From Streptomyces sp. JHA26 (GTDB lineage Bacteria; Actinomycetota; Actinomycetes; Streptomycetales; Streptomycetaceae): a stretch of 64,000 nucleotides of DNA. The position numbers were made by a program, and so were the translations under genes. Below, piece by piece: positions 51,524 through 62,601 of the stretch; the first letter of the stretch is position 1, and each line of letters starts with the position of its first letter. The notes under the pieces were generated by a model. The model made no database searches and was not told the origin of the DNA. It saw only the letters and a list, made by a program, of their open reading frames with translations. Where the stretch lies: assembly GCF_002005565.1 (NCBI RefSeq), contig NZ_BDJC01000020.1, forward strand, positions 43,081-107,080, given 5' to 3'.

Positions 51524-52800
51524 CCTCCGTACCCGCCTCCAGCGGGCGTTCCGCGCCGGCCTCCGGCCGCCACCGCACCGCCCCGCTCGCGTCTCTCTCG
51601 CCCCTGCTCCGGCTACTCATCCTCACCCAACTCGCCTTCAACATCGGCTTCTTCGCTGTCCTGCCCTTCCTCGCCGAGCACCTGGGGCAGTCCGTCGGCA
51701 TGGCGGGATGGCTGGTCGGGTTCGTGCTCGGGCTGCGGACCTTCAGCCAGCAGGGGCTGTTCGTGGTCGGCGGGGTGCTGACCGACCGCTACGGCATCCG
51801 GCCCGTCGTGCTCGCCGGGTGCGTGCTGCGGATCGCCGGATTCGCGTGGCTCGGGTTCGCCGAGCGGACCTGGGCCGTCGTCGGCGCGGTGCTGCTCATC
51901 GGGTTCGCCGCCGCGCTGTTCTCGCCGGCCGTCGAGTCCGAGGTCGCCCGGCAGGCCGTCCTGCTCGAAGAAGAAGGGGGCGGCGACCGGACGCGGGTGC
52001 TCGCGCTGTTCACCGTCGCCGGGCAGGCCGGGGCCTTCGTCGGGCCGCTGCTGGGCGCGTTGCTGCTCGCCGTCGACTTCCGGGCCGTCTGCCTCGCCGG
52101 GGCCGGGGTGTTCGTGCTGGTCCTCGCCGGGCACGCGTGGCTGCTGCCGCAGCGCGTTCCCGGACGGGCCCGGGTCGAGATGAAGGGCGGGGCGCGGCTC
52201 GTGCTGCGCAACCGACGCTTCCTCGCCCTGTGTTGCGCCTACGGCGCCTACCTGCTCGCCTACAACCAGCTCTACCTGGCCCTGCCCGCCGAGGTGGAGC
52301 GGGCCGCCGGTTCGCAGGCGCCGCTGGCCTGGCTGTTCGCGCTGTCCTCGCTGCTGGTCGTGACGGCGCAGTTGCCGGTGACGCGGTGGGCGGGGGAGCG
52401 GCTGGCGCCGCGCCGGTCGATGGCGGCGGGGCTGGGGCTGATCGCGGGCGGGTTCGCCGTCGTCGCCCTGGCCCGGCCCGCCGGGTGGACGGGGGCGGGC
52501 GGGCTGGTGCCGGCCGCCGGGTTCGTCGTCCTGCTGACGCTCGGTCAGATGCTGGTCGCGCCCGTCGCCCGCGCCTGGGTGCCGGACCTCGCCGAGGACG
52601 GGCGGCTCGGACTGTACACGGGGGCGTTGTCCTCGGTCTCCGGGCTGATCGTGCTGGCCGGCAGTTCCGCGACGGGCTTGCTCCTTGACGCCGGGCTGCC
52701 GGTCGCGGTGCCGTGGCTGGCGCTGGCCGCCGTACCGCTCGCCGCCCTCGCCCTGCTGCCCCGCGGTCAGCGGGCCAGCAGATCCGGCTCCGGGGCCTGA
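51520..52800 (+). CDS. MFS transporter, likely exporter of the Zur-box operon
   Basis: 426 residues, ATG overlapping the permease stop (ATGA). Twelve-helix MFS pattern with the first helix at LLILTQLAFNIGFFAVLPFL and the motif-A loop GVLTDRYGIRPVVLAG between helices 2 and 3. The order binding protein, permeases, MFS resembles opine-metallophore operons in which the MFS protein (CntE) exports the metallophore. No biosynthesis genes are present here. Its end overlaps the convergent CDP-alcohol transferase gene by 34 bp. Confidence 0.85.
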   Translation: MTSVPASSGRSAPASGRHRTAPLASLSPLLRLLILTQLAFNIGFFAVLPFLAEHLGQSVGMAGWLVGFVLGLRTFSQQGLFVVGGVLTDRYGIRPVVLAGCVLRIAGFAWLGFAERTWAVVGAVLLIGFAAALFSPAVESEVARQAVLLEEEGGGDRTRVLALFTVAGQAGAFVGPLLGALLLAVDFRAVCLAGAGVFVLVLAGHAWLLPQRVPGRARVEMKGGARLVLRNRRFLALCCAYGAYLLAYNQLYLALPAEVERAAGSQAPLAWLFALSSLLVVTAQLPVTRWAGERLAPRRSMAAGLGLIAGGFAVVALARPAGWTGAGGLVPAAGFVVLLTLGQMLVAPVARAWVPDLAEDGRLGLYTGALSSVSGLIVLAGSSATGLLLDAGLPVAVPWLALAAVPLAALALLPRGQRASRSGSGA

Positions 52801-53597
52801 ACCGACGCCTCGAGGGACGCCGGTGCCGGTGCCGCTGCCAACGTCGATGCCCGCGCCGACGCCGCCGCCCGTGCCGCCGTGCCGGTCCGCGACGTCCGCC
52901 ACAGCCACGCCACGTCCCGCCCGAACGACCACACCAGCAGCGCCAGCGCCAGCCCCACCACCCCCACGCCGGCCGCGTCCGGCAACAGCCCCGCGCCCGC
53001 GAGGAGCAGCAGCACCCCCTGCAACGCGGCCACCGTCTTGCGGGCCGTGCTCGGCGGCAGCGGGGCCGTCAGCCACGGCCACACCCGGGCCGCGGCGACG
53101 AAGACGTACCGCATGCCGCCGATCAGCAGCACCCACGGGCCCAGATCCATCGCGACGTACACGCTGAGCACCAGGATGAGGAACGCGTCGACCTCCATGT
53201 CGAAGCGCGCGCCCAGGGCCGTCGACGTGCCCGTGCGGCGGGCGACCCTGCCGTCCACGCCGTCCAGGACCAGGGCCACGGCCGTCAGGCCGACGAGGAG
53301 GGAGACGGGCGGCGCGCTGCGGAAGGAGTCGGCGACCAGGGCCGTGACCCCGCCGACCAGGGTGGCTCGGCCGAGGGTGACCCGGTTGGCCGGGCCGAAC
53401 GACGGCGGCCGGGAACGGTGCAGGGCCCGGGTGAGCACCGCCCAGGTCCCGAACGCGAACGCGAGGCCGGTCAGCCAGCCCGCCGTACCCATGTCGAGCG
53501 CCGTACCGAGCAGCACCACCAGCAGGACCTGCGCGCCCGCCCCCACCGCGGTCTCCTGCTGCGGGGACCTCGCGTCGTACGTGTGGTTCAGGGCCAC
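52767..53597 (-). CDS. CDP-alcohol phosphatidyltransferase family protein
   Basis: 276 residues from a GTG at 53597 with GGAGGG six bases upstream; the frame extends further upstream but into the next promoter region. Several membrane helices and the family signature [18 protein letters not shown] then ARFDMEVD, the D-x2-DG-x2-AR-x8-G-x3-D-x3-D motif with all Asp residues kept. Such enzymes move a phosphoalcohol from CDP to an acceptor (for example inositol or glycerol phosphate) in the membrane. Divergent from the dehydrogenase that opens the next cluster. The acceptor is not known. Confidence 0.85.
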   Translation of the reverse strand: MALNHTYDARSPQQETAVGAGAQVLLVVLLGTALDMGTAGWLTGLAFAFGTWAVLTRALHRSRPPSFGPANRVTLGRATLVGGVTALVADSFRSAPPVSLLVGLTAVALVLDGVDGRVARRTGTSTALGARFDMEVDAFLILVLSVYVAMDLGPWVLLIGGMRYVFVAAARVWPWLTAPLPPSTARKTVAALQGVLLLLAGAGLLPDAAGVGVVGLALALLVWSFGRDVAWLWRTSRTGTAARAAASARASTLAAAPAPASLEASVQAPEPDLLAR

Positions 53598-53707
53598 CGA
53601 ACACCCTCCGGCCGTGTGACAGATGTCGATCAACGCCGCTACCTTGTGCGCGGCTCGTGCATCCCTCGGTACGTGAGTGGTTCGCCGATCGTTCAGGAGG
53701 ACTTCCG

Positions 53708-54691
53708 ATGACACGCAGGGCACATGCGTTCTGGCTCGAAACGCCGGGGCGGGGCGCGATCCGCGAGGTGGAGCTGCCGGCACCGGGTCCCGACGAGGTG
53801 CTGGTGCGCTCGCTCTTCAGCGGAGTCAGCCGCGGCACCGAGACCCTCGTCTTCGACGGCCGGGTGCCCGAGAACCAGTACGCGGCCATGCGCGCGCCGT
53901 TCCAGGAGGGCGACTTCCCCGGGCCGGTGAAGTACGGCTACCTCAGCGTCGGCGTGGTGGAGGAGGGACCCGAAGGTCTCCTCGGGCGCACCGTCTTCTG
54001 CCTCCACCCCCACCAGACGCGGTACGTCGTCCCCGCCGCGGCCGTGACCCCGGTGCCGCCGGACGTCCCCGCCGGACGCGCCGTGCTCACCGGCACCGTC
54101 GAGACCGCCGTCAACGCCCTGTGGGACGCCGCGCCGCTGGTCGGCGACCGGGTCACCGTCGTCGGCGGCGGCATGGTCGGCTGCTCCGTCGCCGCGCTGC
54201 TGGCCCGCTTCCCCGGCGTCCGCGTCCAGTTGGTCGACGCCGACCCGGCGCGGGCGGAGGTCGCCGAGGCACTCGGCGTCGGCTTCGCGTCCCCCGCCGA
54301 CGCCCTCGGCGACCGGGACCTCGTCGTGCACGCCAGCGCCACCGAGGAGGGCCTCGCCCGGTCCCTGGAACTGCTGCGGCCCGAGGGCACGGTCGTCGAA
54401 CTGAGCTGGTACGGCGACCGGCGCGTCGCACTGCCGCTCGGCGAGGCCTTCCACTCCCGGCGCCTGACCGTGCGCGGCAGCCAGGTCGGCACCGTCTCCC
54501 CGGCGCGCGCCGGCACCCGCACCTACGCCGACCGGCTCGCCCTCGCCCTCGACCTGCTCGCCGACCCCGCGCTGGACGCCCTCGTCACCGGCGAGTCGGC
54601 CTTCGCGGAACTCCCGGACATCCTGCCGAAGCTGGCCTCGGGGGACCTCCCCGCCCTGTGCCACCGCATCCGGTACGGCGACGACGACTGA
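53708..54691 (+). CDS. Zinc-type (MDR) dehydrogenase-like oxidoreductase
   Basis: 327 residues, ATG at 53708 behind a perfect AGGAGG seven bases upstream. Medium-chain dehydrogenase layout: N-terminal GroES-like part ([19 protein letters not shown]), a [20 protein letters not shown] hinge and the Rossmann motif [15 protein letters not shown], followed by [18 protein letters not shown]. The structural zinc cysteines of alcohol dehydrogenases are missing. In the related S. coelicolor locus an equivalent gene precedes the PTPS homologue, as far as I recall. First gene of the plus-strand run to 60.7 kb; substrate unknown. Confidence 0.8.
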   Translation: MTRRAHAFWLETPGRGAIREVELPAPGPDEVLVRSLFSGVSRGTETLVFDGRVPENQYAAMRAPFQEGDFPGPVKYGYLSVGVVEEGPEGLLGRTVFCLHPHQTRYVVPAAAVTPVPPDVPAGRAVLTGTVETAVNALWDAAPLVGDRVTVVGGGMVGCSVAALLARFPGVRVQLVDADPARAEVAEALGVGFASPADALGDRDLVVHASATEEGLARSLELLRPEGTVVELSWYGDRRVALPLGEAFHSRRLTVRGSQVGTVSPARAGTRTYADRLALALDLLADPALDALVTGESAFAELPDILPKLASGDLPALCHRIRYGDDD

Positions 54692-54838
54692 CCGTCCCCT
54701 CCCGCCCCGGCCCCGTGTCCCCGGGGGAGCGCGAAGACGGAAGCAGCGGTGTCCGGTTGTCGCCGGTCCGCGGTAAATGCCTTGATCGAGCACCTCGCTC
54801 GACGGGAGACTTCCGACTTCCGAACCTCCAGGAGCGTG

Positions 54839-56764
54839 ATGGACACCACACAGACGCGAGGGCCGGCGCCGGGCAGGAGCGCGGTCGTGCTGGCACTGCG
54901 CCGCTACGGCCGGGAACTGCTGCGCCTACGCCTGCTGGCCCTGCCCGCGCTGCTGCTGCCGGCCGTGGGCAACATCGGGATCCGCTACGTCGCCCCGCTG
55001 CTGATCGCCAAACTGGCGGGGCAGGCCGCCGACGACAGCGGCCTCACCCTCGCCTCGGCGCTGCCGTACGTGCTGGGCTTCGGGGCGACGCTGCTGCTCG
55101 CCGAGGCCGTGTGGCGGGTCGGGCTGCACTGCCTGAACCGGGTGGACGCCCTCGGCATGGAGCACCTGTACGTGGAGGGCATGGACGAACTCCTCGCCAA
55201 GGACGCGGCGTTCTTCCACGACAACTTCTCCGGCTCCCTGACCAAGCGGGTGCTGAGCTTCGGCAAGCGCTTCGAGGACTTCGTGGACACGGTGACGTAC
55301 CGGATCGTGGGCAGTCTCGTGCCCCTGGTGTTCGGTGCCGTGGTGCTGTGGGGCTACGAACCGATGCTCGTCGTCGGCCTCGTGGTGATGATCACGCTGA
55401 CCGTGCTCGCCGCGACACCTCTGATCCGTCGCCGGCAACGGCTCGTCAACGACCGCGAGGCGGCCATCGCCCGGGTCTCCGGCCACGTCGCCGACAGCCT
55501 CACCAACATGGAGACCATCCGGGCGTTCGCGGCCGAGCGGCGGGAGGCCGACGAACACCGCAGCCGTGTCGCGGACTCCCGGCGCCTGACGCTGAGGTCC
55601 TGGGACTACGGCAATCTGCGCGTCGACACCCTCATCGCCCCCATGTCCGTGCTGACCAACGTGCTGGGTCTCCTGGTCGCCATCGCCTTCGGCGGCCCGG
55701 GCCGGGGGGTGGAGGAGGTCGTCGTCGCCTTCACCTACTACTCCAACGCGACCCAGATCATGTTCGAGTTCAACCAGATCTACCGGCGCCTGGAAAGCTC
55801 GATGACCGAGGCCGCGCAGTTCACGGAGCTGCTGCTGGATCCGCCCACCGTGCTCGACCCGCCGGTTCCCGAACCGCTCCTGCCGCGGGACACCGGCGTC
55901 CGCTTCGAGGCGGTGACCTTCGCCCACGCCGGCGCGAAACCCATCTTCCGGGGACTCGACCTGGACGTGCCCGCGGGCGCGCGGATCGGTCTGGTCGGCA
56001 GGTCCGGCGGCGGCAAGACCACGCTCACCCGCCTCCTGCTGCGGATGTCGGACATCGACGGCGGACGCATCCTGATCGGCGGCCAGGACATCAGCCGGCT
56101 GCGCCAGCACGACCTGCGCTCGCTGATCGCCTACGTCCCCCAGGAACCCGCCATGTTCCACCGCAGCCTGCGCGACAACATCGCCTTCGCCCGGCCCGGC
56201 GCCACCGACGACGAGATCCACGCGGCGGCCGAGGCCGCGCACGTCACGGAGTTCGCCGCCCACCTCCCCGACGGTTTCGCCACCCTGGTGGGGGAGCGGG
56301 GGGTCAAGCTCTCGGGCGGCCAACGCCAGCGCGTCGCCCTGGCCAGGGCCATCCTGCGCGACGCCCCGATCCTGCTGCTCGACGAGGCGACCAGCGCGCT
56401 GGACTCGGAGAGCGAGCTCCTCGTCCAGGACGCCCTGTGGCGGCTGATGGACGGACGTACGGCCCTCGTGGTCGCCCACCGGCTGAGCACCGTCGCCGGC
56501 ATGGACCGTCTCGTCGTCCTCGACCGCGGAAGCGTCGTCGAGCAGGGCACCCACGAGGAGCTGCTCGCGTCGAACGGTGCCTACGCCAAACTGTGGCAGC
56601 ACCAGTCGGGCGGCTTCCTCGGCGAGAGCGCCGAGCCGGCCCTCGGGCCGCTGCCGGGAGGCGGTCCCGGCGGGCTGCCCGGACCGGCCGGCGCGGCTCC
56701 GGGCGACAACAGCGGGACGAGCGGGACGTCGTCGCCCGCTCGCACGAGCACCGGATCCACGTGA
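54839..56764 (+). CDS. ABC exporter, fused transmembrane and ATPase domains
   Basis: 641 residues, ATG at 54839 with CCAGGAG upstream. N-terminal six-helix exporter domain, intracellular-loop motif RVSGHVADSLTNMETIRAFA. The ATPase domain has Walker A GRSGGGKTT, Q-loop VPQEPAMFHRSLRDNIAF, signature LSGGQRQRVALARAIL, Walker B PILLLDEATSALD and switch His in VVAHRLS. A Gly/Pro/Ser-rich tail of ~45 residues ends the chain. Works as a homodimer or with a partner half-transporter; only one is present. Its position before the PTPS homologue suggests export of that pathway's product. Confidence 0.88.
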   Translation: MDTTQTRGPAPGRSAVVLALRRYGRELLRLRLLALPALLLPAVGNIGIRYVAPLLIAKLAGQAADDSGLTLASALPYVLGFGATLLLAEAVWRVGLHCLNRVDALGMEHLYVEGMDELLAKDAAFFHDNFSGSLTKRVLSFGKRFEDFVDTVTYRIVGSLVPLVFGAVVLWGYEPMLVVGLVVMITLTVLAATPLIRRRQRLVNDREAAIARVSGHVADSLTNMETIRAFAAERREADEHRSRVADSRRLTLRSWDYGNLRVDTLIAPMSVLTNVLGLLVAIAFGGPGRGVEEVVVAFTYYSNATQIMFEFNQIYRRLESSMTEAAQFTELLLDPPTVLDPPVPEPLLPRDTGVRFEAVTFAHAGAKPIFRGLDLDVPAGARIGLVGRSGGGKTTLTRLLLRMSDIDGGRILIGGQDISRLRQHDLRSLIAYVPQEPAMFHRSLRDNIAFARPGATDDEIHAAAEAAHVTEFAAHLPDGFATLVGERGVKLSGGQRQRVALARAILRDAPILLLDEATSALDSESELLVQDALWRLMDGRTALVVAHRLSTVAGMDRLVVLDRGSVVEQGTHEELLASNGAYAKLWQHQSGGFLGESAEPALGPLPGGGPGGLPGPAGAAPGDNSGTSGTSSPARTSTGST

Positions 56765-56792
56765 CGGCCGCCTGCACGTGACGGCCGCCTGC
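56759..56792. repeat. Tandem 17-bp duplication over the ABC transporter stop
   Basis: ACGTGACGGCCGCCTGC occurs twice without a gap (56759-56775 and 56776-56792). The first copy contains the TGA stop of the exporter gene. Likely a recent slippage duplication that does not alter the protein. Confidence 0.8.
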
Positions 56793-56825
56793 CCGGGCAG
56801 GACCGGCCACCGGACGGACGGGCCG

Positions 56826-56856
56826 TTGAACAAGGGAGGTCACCCGGCCGTAATAG
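56826..56856 (+). promoter_or_regulatory. Possible promoter before the PTPS-homologue gene
   Basis: TTGAAC (56826-56831), 19-bp spacer, TAATAG (56851-56856), in the 152-bp gap after the exporter gene and 61 bp before the TTG start at 56917. The spacer is longer than optimal. It suggests that the PTPS-GT-methyltransferase genes can be transcribed separately from the exporter. Confidence 0.3.
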
Positions 56857-58523
<1,667 letters not shown>

Positions 58524-58568
58524 CCGGGGAGGGCGGCACGACGAGGAGGACGGCACCCACCGGGGGGC

Positions 58569-59492
58569 GTGATCCCGGTCCAGCCCGGCCCGCAGGACGC
58601 CCCCGACACCATGCCGCGGGGGCTTCCCGGAGCCGTCCCGGGCGCGGGACCCACCCCCGACCCCCCGCGCTACGCCCCCGAGTGGCTCCGGCTCCGCGAG
58701 GGCGCCGACGCCGCCGCGCGGGCACGCGAACTGCTCGACCCCCTGCGCGCCCACCTCGCCGCCCTGCCGGAACGGGCCGGCGGGCCGGTCGTGCACGACC
58801 TGGGCTGCGGCACCGGCTCGATGGGCCGCTGGCTCGCCCCGCTGCTCGACGGCGCCCAGCACTGGGTCCTGCACGACCGCGACCCCTACCTGCTGCACTT
58901 CGCCGCGGCCGCCGCCCCGAGCCGCGCCGCCGACGGCAGCCGGGTCACCGTGGAGACACGGCGCGGCGAGATCGCCCGGCTCACCCCGGACGCGCTGGCC
59001 GGCGCCTCGCTGGTGACGGCGTCCGCGCTGCTCGACGTCCTCACCGCCCGGGAGGTCCGCGCCCTCGCCGCCGCCTGCGCCGGGGCCGGCTGCGCGGCGC
59101 TGCTGACCCTGTCCGTCGCCGGACGCGTCGACCTCGCCCCCGCGCACCCCCTGGACGCCGGGATCACCGACGCCTTCAACGGCCACCAGCGGCGCTCCGG
59201 CCTCCTCGGCCCGGACGCGACCGGCGCCGCCGCGGACGCCTTCGCCGAGCACGGCGCGACCGTACGGGCGCACCCCAGCCCCTGGCGGCTGGGCCCCGAC
59301 GACGCCGAACTCACCGCCCAGTGGCTGCGCGGCTGGGTCGGCGCGGCCGTCGAACAGCGCCCCGCGCTGCGGGAGCCCGCCGAGCGGTACCTCGCGGAGC
59401 GCCTCGCCGCCTGCGCGGAAGGACGGTTGAGGGTCGTCGTCCACCACGACGACCTGCTGGTGCTGTGCCGGCCGACGGGCGGGACCTCGTGA
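58569..59492 (+). CDS. SAM-dependent methyltransferase
   Basis: 307 residues from a GTG at 58569; an ATG at 58611 is an alternative, and the first 30 residues are Pro-rich. Class I motif I HDLGCGTGSMGRWLAPLL, motif II region HWVLHDRDPYLLHFAAAA and a SLVTASALLDVL segment near motif IV. Substrate unknown. The stop overlaps the next start (GTGA), so it is translationally linked to the UPF0104 membrane protein. Confidence 0.8.
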   Translation: MIPVQPGPQDAPDTMPRGLPGAVPGAGPTPDPPRYAPEWLRLREGADAAARARELLDPLRAHLAALPERAGGPVVHDLGCGTGSMGRWLAPLLDGAQHWVLHDRDPYLLHFAAAAAPSRAADGSRVTVETRRGEIARLTPDALAGASLVTASALLDVLTAREVRALAAACAGAGCAALLTLSVAGRVDLAPAHPLDAGITDAFNGHQRRSGLLGPDATGAAADAFAEHGATVRAHPSPWRLGPDDAELTAQWLRGWVGAAVEQRPALREPAERYLAERLAACAEGRLRVVVHHDDLLVLCRPTGGTS

Positions 59493-60670
59493 GCGCACCG
59501 GCGGTGCGGGCGCCGGCCGCCGCACCGCTGGCACCGCGCCGCGGAGCCGCCCCCCGCGTCCCCCGCGCCCTGCGCGCCCACCTGGGCAGTCTCGCCGGGA
59601 CCGGCATCCTCGCCGTGCTGCTGTGGCGGCTGGGCACCGGCGCGCTCCTGGACGGGCTGCGCCGCATCGACGGGCCGACCCTGCTGGCGGCGCTCGGCAT
59701 CGGGCTGGTGACCACGGTGTTCAGCGCCTGGCGCTGGGTCCTGGTGGCCCGGGCGCTGCACATCCGGCTGCCGCTCGCCCCGGCCGTCGGCGACTACTAC
59801 AGCGCCCTGTTCCTCAACGCGGCCCTGCCGGGCGGCGTCCTCGGCGACGTGCACCGCGCGGTACGGCACGGGCGCGACGCCGGTGACCTCGGCCGGGGCG
59901 TGCGGGCCGTCGTCCTGGAACGCGCCGCCGGACAGCTCGCGTTGCTCGGCGTCGGCGCGGTCGTGCTGCTCACGATGCCCTCCCCGGTGCGGGCCGGGGC
60001 CCGGCAGACCGCCCCCCTGCTCGGCCTGGCCGCGCTGGGCGCGCTCGCCGTCGGCCTCGCCCTGCGGATGAACCGGGCCCCCTCGCACCGGGGCCGGGCC
60101 CTGCGGGCGGCGTTCGGCGAGGCGCGCCGGGCGCTGCTGTCCCGGCGCGACGGGCCGGGGGTCGCGCTGTCGTCCCTCGTGGTCCTCGCCGGGCACCTGA
60201 CCACGTTCGTGCTCGCCGCCCGGGTCGCCGGGAGCACCGCCTCCGTCGCGGTGCTGACACCGCTGGCCGTCCTGGCGCTGCTCGCCATGGGCCTGCCGCT
60301 GAACGTCGGCGGCTGGGGTCCCCGGGAGGGCGTCACGGTCTGGGCGTTCGGCGCGGCCGGTCTGGGCGCGGACAGCGGTCTGGGCGTGGCCGTCGTCTAC
60401 GGGATGCTCGGTCTCGCGGCGGCCCTGCCGGGCGCCGTCGTCCTCGTCGTCCGCCGGCGCACCCCCTCGGGGACCGCCCCGGGGCCCGTCGTACCGGAGG
60501 GCCCCGAGCCGCACCACGCACCCGCGGGCACTACCCGCGCTCGCCGCCCTGCGGGGGAACCGTCACCGTCACCGACGTCAGCAGCGCCACGTACTCGCCG
60601 AAGGACTCCACGAGCCCGGCCAGCAGTTCCCTGCCCTTTTCCGCCGACGCCAGCGAAGGACGCCCGATGA
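59489..60670 (+). CDS. UPF0104 / flippase-like multi-spanning membrane protein
   Basis: 393 residues from a GTG overlapping the methyltransferase stop. Seven to eight hydrophobic segments with the family landmarks WRWVLVARALHIRLPL, YYSALFLNAALPGGVLGDVH and the LNVGGWGPREG loop. Related to the transmembrane part of lysylphosphatidylglycerol synthase and to predicted lipid-glycan flippases. The last ~60 residues are Pro/Arg-rich and run antisense over the end of the creatininase-like gene for 140 bp; the true C-terminus may serve no purpose beyond about residue 325. Next to a glycosyltransferase it may move a glycolipid. Confidence 0.75.
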   Translation: MSAPAVRAPAAAPLAPRRGAAPRVPRALRAHLGSLAGTGILAVLLWRLGTGALLDGLRRIDGPTLLAALGIGLVTTVFSAWRWVLVARALHIRLPLAPAVGDYYSALFLNAALPGGVLGDVHRAVRHGRDAGDLGRGVRAVVLERAAGQLALLGVGAVVLLTMPSPVRAGARQTAPLLGLAALGALAVGLALRMNRAPSHRGRALRAAFGEARRALLSRRDGPGVALSSLVVLAGHLTTFVLAARVAGSTASVAVLTPLAVLALLAMGLPLNVGGWGPREGVTVWAFGAAGLGADSGLGVAVVYGMLGLAAALPGAVVLVVRRRTPSGTAPGPVVPEGPEPHHAPAGTTRARRPAGEPSPSPTSAAPRTRRRTPRARPAVPCPFPPTPAKDAR

Positions 60671-61295
60671 CACCGGAATCGGTATAGGCGGACATGCCGA
60701 GGGAGAGCAGATGACGCCGGTCGTCGGCGACGAAATCAGCGGTCTCGTAACCGGGCCGGACACATTCGGGATGCGTGTGCAGAAGAATCGACGTCTCGAT
60801 TTCCCCGGCGTGCATGTCGGTGAGCAGCGACGTGGCCACGCCCGCCCGTTCCCGCGCCGCCTCCCAGTCCTCCGGGGCCGGGAACAGCGCCATCCGCTCG
60901 CCGCGCGCGGAGGACTCCTGGACGACGTTGCCCAGGACGTAGTTCCCGCCGTGCCCGTTGACCAGCACCAGGGCGTCGACGCCCGAGCGGCGCAGCGAGG
61001 CCGCGATGTCCCGTACCACCGCGTGAAGGGTCACCGAGGAGATGCTGACCGTCCCCGGCCAGTCCGCGTGCTCGTGCGAGCAGCCGATCGTCACCGGCGG
61101 CAGGAGGTGCACCGGGTACGCGTCGGCGATCTCCCGGGCGATGGCGCAGGCGACGAGGGTGTCGGTCGCCAGCGGCAGGTACGGCCCGTGCTGCTCGAAG
61201 CTCCCGACGGGCAGCACGGCGACCTGCCGCGCCAGCCCGGCACCCCGCCTGCGCACGTCTTCCGTCGTGTCCGCCGGCACCAGTGAAACGTCCAT
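60531..61295 (-). CDS. Creatininase-family amidohydrolase
   Basis: 254 residues, ATG at 61295. Metal-ligand motifs: [19 protein letters not shown] (Glu, His, Asp), NGHGGN, and [10 protein letters not shown] (His, Glu). The family includes creatininase, MftE and ArfB, the deformylase that acts on the formylamino-pyrimidine (FAPy) product of an archaeal-type GTP cyclohydrolase. Its divergent neighbour here is a GTP cyclohydrolase II predicted to release FAPy, so a FAPy deformylase role is a reasonable inference. Equivalent to the gene between SCO6653 and SCO6655. Confidence 0.82.
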   Translation of the reverse strand: MDVSLVPADTTEDVRRRGAGLARQVAVLPVGSFEQHGPYLPLATDTLVACAIAREIADAYPVHLLPPVTIGCSHEHADWPGTVSISSVTLHAVVRDIAASLRRSGVDALVLVNGHGGNYVLGNVVQESSARGERMALFPAPEDWEAARERAGVATSLLTDMHAGEIETSILLHTHPECVRPGYETADFVADDRRHLLSLGMSAYTDSGVIGRPSLASAEKGRELLAGLVESFGEYVALLTSVTVTVPPQGGERG

Positions 61296-61349
61296 TCCCG
61301 CACGGCCTTTCGTCTCCGCTCAGAACCCCGGCTGAGGAACTCGAGAATC

Positions 61350-62012
61350 ATGACAGAAAACATTGGCGTACTCGGCAAGAATTCACCCCGATGCACGGAT
61401 GTGGAACGGGTGGTGAGTGTGCCGCTGCCCACCGCGTACGGGCAATTCCGGGCGGTCGGTTACTTCGACCACGAGCGCGGTGACGAACAGGTGGCCCTGG
61501 TGTACGGCGATCCCGGCGCCGACCGCGTCCTGACCCGGCTGCACTCGGAGTGCCTCACCGGGGACGCGTTCGGCTCCCGGCACTGCGAGTGCGGCGACCA
61601 ACTGGCCACCGCGCTGCGGGCCGTGGCCGCCGAGGGCAGTGGCGTCGTCGTCTACCTGCGCGGGCACGAGGGACGCGGCATCGGCCTGCTGGCCAAACTG
61701 CGCGCCATGGCGCTGCAGGCGGAGGGACTCGACACGGTCGAGGCCAATCTCGCGCTCGGCCTGCCGGTGGACGCCCGGGACTACGGCGTCGCCGCCCGCA
61801 TCCTCGACGACCTGGGCGTGCGGTCGGTGCGCCTGATGTCCAACAACCCCCGCAAACGCGAGGCGTTGGTGCGGCACGGCATCCAGGTCGCCGAACAGGT
61901 GCCGCTGCTGATACCGCCGTGCGAGAGCAACATCACCTACCTGCGCACCAAACGGGAGCGCCTGGACCACCACCTGCCCCACCTGGACGCGGTGGCGAAC
62001 GCGTCGTCGTGA
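61350..62012 (+). CDS. GTP cyclohydrolase II homologue with Met120 (FAPy-forming type)
   Basis: 220 residues, ATG at 61350. Zinc cysteines C68, C79 and C81 in [18 protein letters not shown]; catalytic loop [19 protein letters not shown]; then [10 protein letters not shown] and [13 protein letters not shown]. Canonical enzymes have Tyr in KIRAYALQ (E. coli Tyr105); here it is Met at residue 120. In S. coelicolor SCO6655 the same Tyr-to-Met change is reported to stop the reaction at the formylated product (2-amino-5-formylamino-6-ribosylaminopyrimidinone phosphate) instead of the riboflavin precursor. It is therefore unlikely to be the housekeeping RibA. 54 bp separate it from the divergent creatininase-like gene. 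Confidence 0.88.
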   Translation: MTENIGVLGKNSPRCTDVERVVSVPLPTAYGQFRAVGYFDHERGDEQVALVYGDPGADRVLTRLHSECLTGDAFGSRHCECGDQLATALRAVAAEGSGVVVYLRGHEGRGIGLLAKLRAMALQAEGLDTVEANLALGLPVDARDYGVAARILDDLGVRSVRLMSNNPRKREALVRHGIQVAEQVPLLIPPCESNITYLRTKRERLDHHLPHLDAVANASS

Positions 62013-62072
62013 GGGACCGGGCCGTGAACCGCACCGGCGGATCACGGCCCGGCGACGCACGCCCCCGGCCGG

Positions 62073-62470
62073 TCAGGCCGTCACCGTCTCCTTCTCCGGC
62101 CGCGACGCCGTGCGGCGGGAGCGCTCGCCCAGGTCCTCCGTCGGGACGTCGTGGGTCTCGCGCGCCGAGAGCGCGGCGATCACCGGCGGCACGCACAGCG
62201 CCGCCGTGAACAGGGCCACCGCGAACCAGTCGTCGCCGTCCGGACCCGCGATCCGCGCGGCGAACGTCACCGCGAACCCGGCCACCGCGAAGCCGATCTG
62301 GGTGCCGATCGCCACGCCGGACAGCCGGACCCGGGTGGAGAACATCTCGCCGTAGAAGGCCGGCCACACGCCGTTCGCGGCGCTGTAGACGACGCCGAAG
62401 GCGACGACGCCCGTCAGGAACGTCAGCGGGTAGGAGCCGGTCGAGACCGCCCACAGGTACAGGAACATCG
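62073..62470 (-). pseudogene. MFS transporter C-terminal fragment
   Basis: The minus strand encodes the last four helices of a metabolite:H+ symporter (MFLYLWAVSTGSYPLTFL, YSAANGVWPAFYGEMFSTRV with the loop RVRLSGVAIGTQIGFAVAG) and an ordinary C-terminal tail with stop. Everything before the ATG at 62468 is missing; the upstream frame is unrelated low-complexity sequence. The shikimate/alpha-ketoglutarate permease subfamily is the best match by eye. Non-functional. Confidence 0.7.
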
Positions 62471-62601
62471 TCACCGCACCGCCCGCGCGCTGGGCTGCGC
62501 CACCCTCGACGGCGGCGGCATGGCCGTCTTCCAGGCCGCCGACGCGTTCCGGCTGTTCACCGGGCGGGAACCCGACGCCGTGCGGATGCTCGCCGACACA
62601 C

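Noticed and set aside
60531..60670. The 140-bp overlap of the UPF0104 gene with the creatininase-like gene as a possible regulatory antisense
   Set aside because: The overlapping UPF0104 tail is low-complexity Pro/Arg and most likely a run-on of the open frame; the creatininase-like frame is the conserved one.
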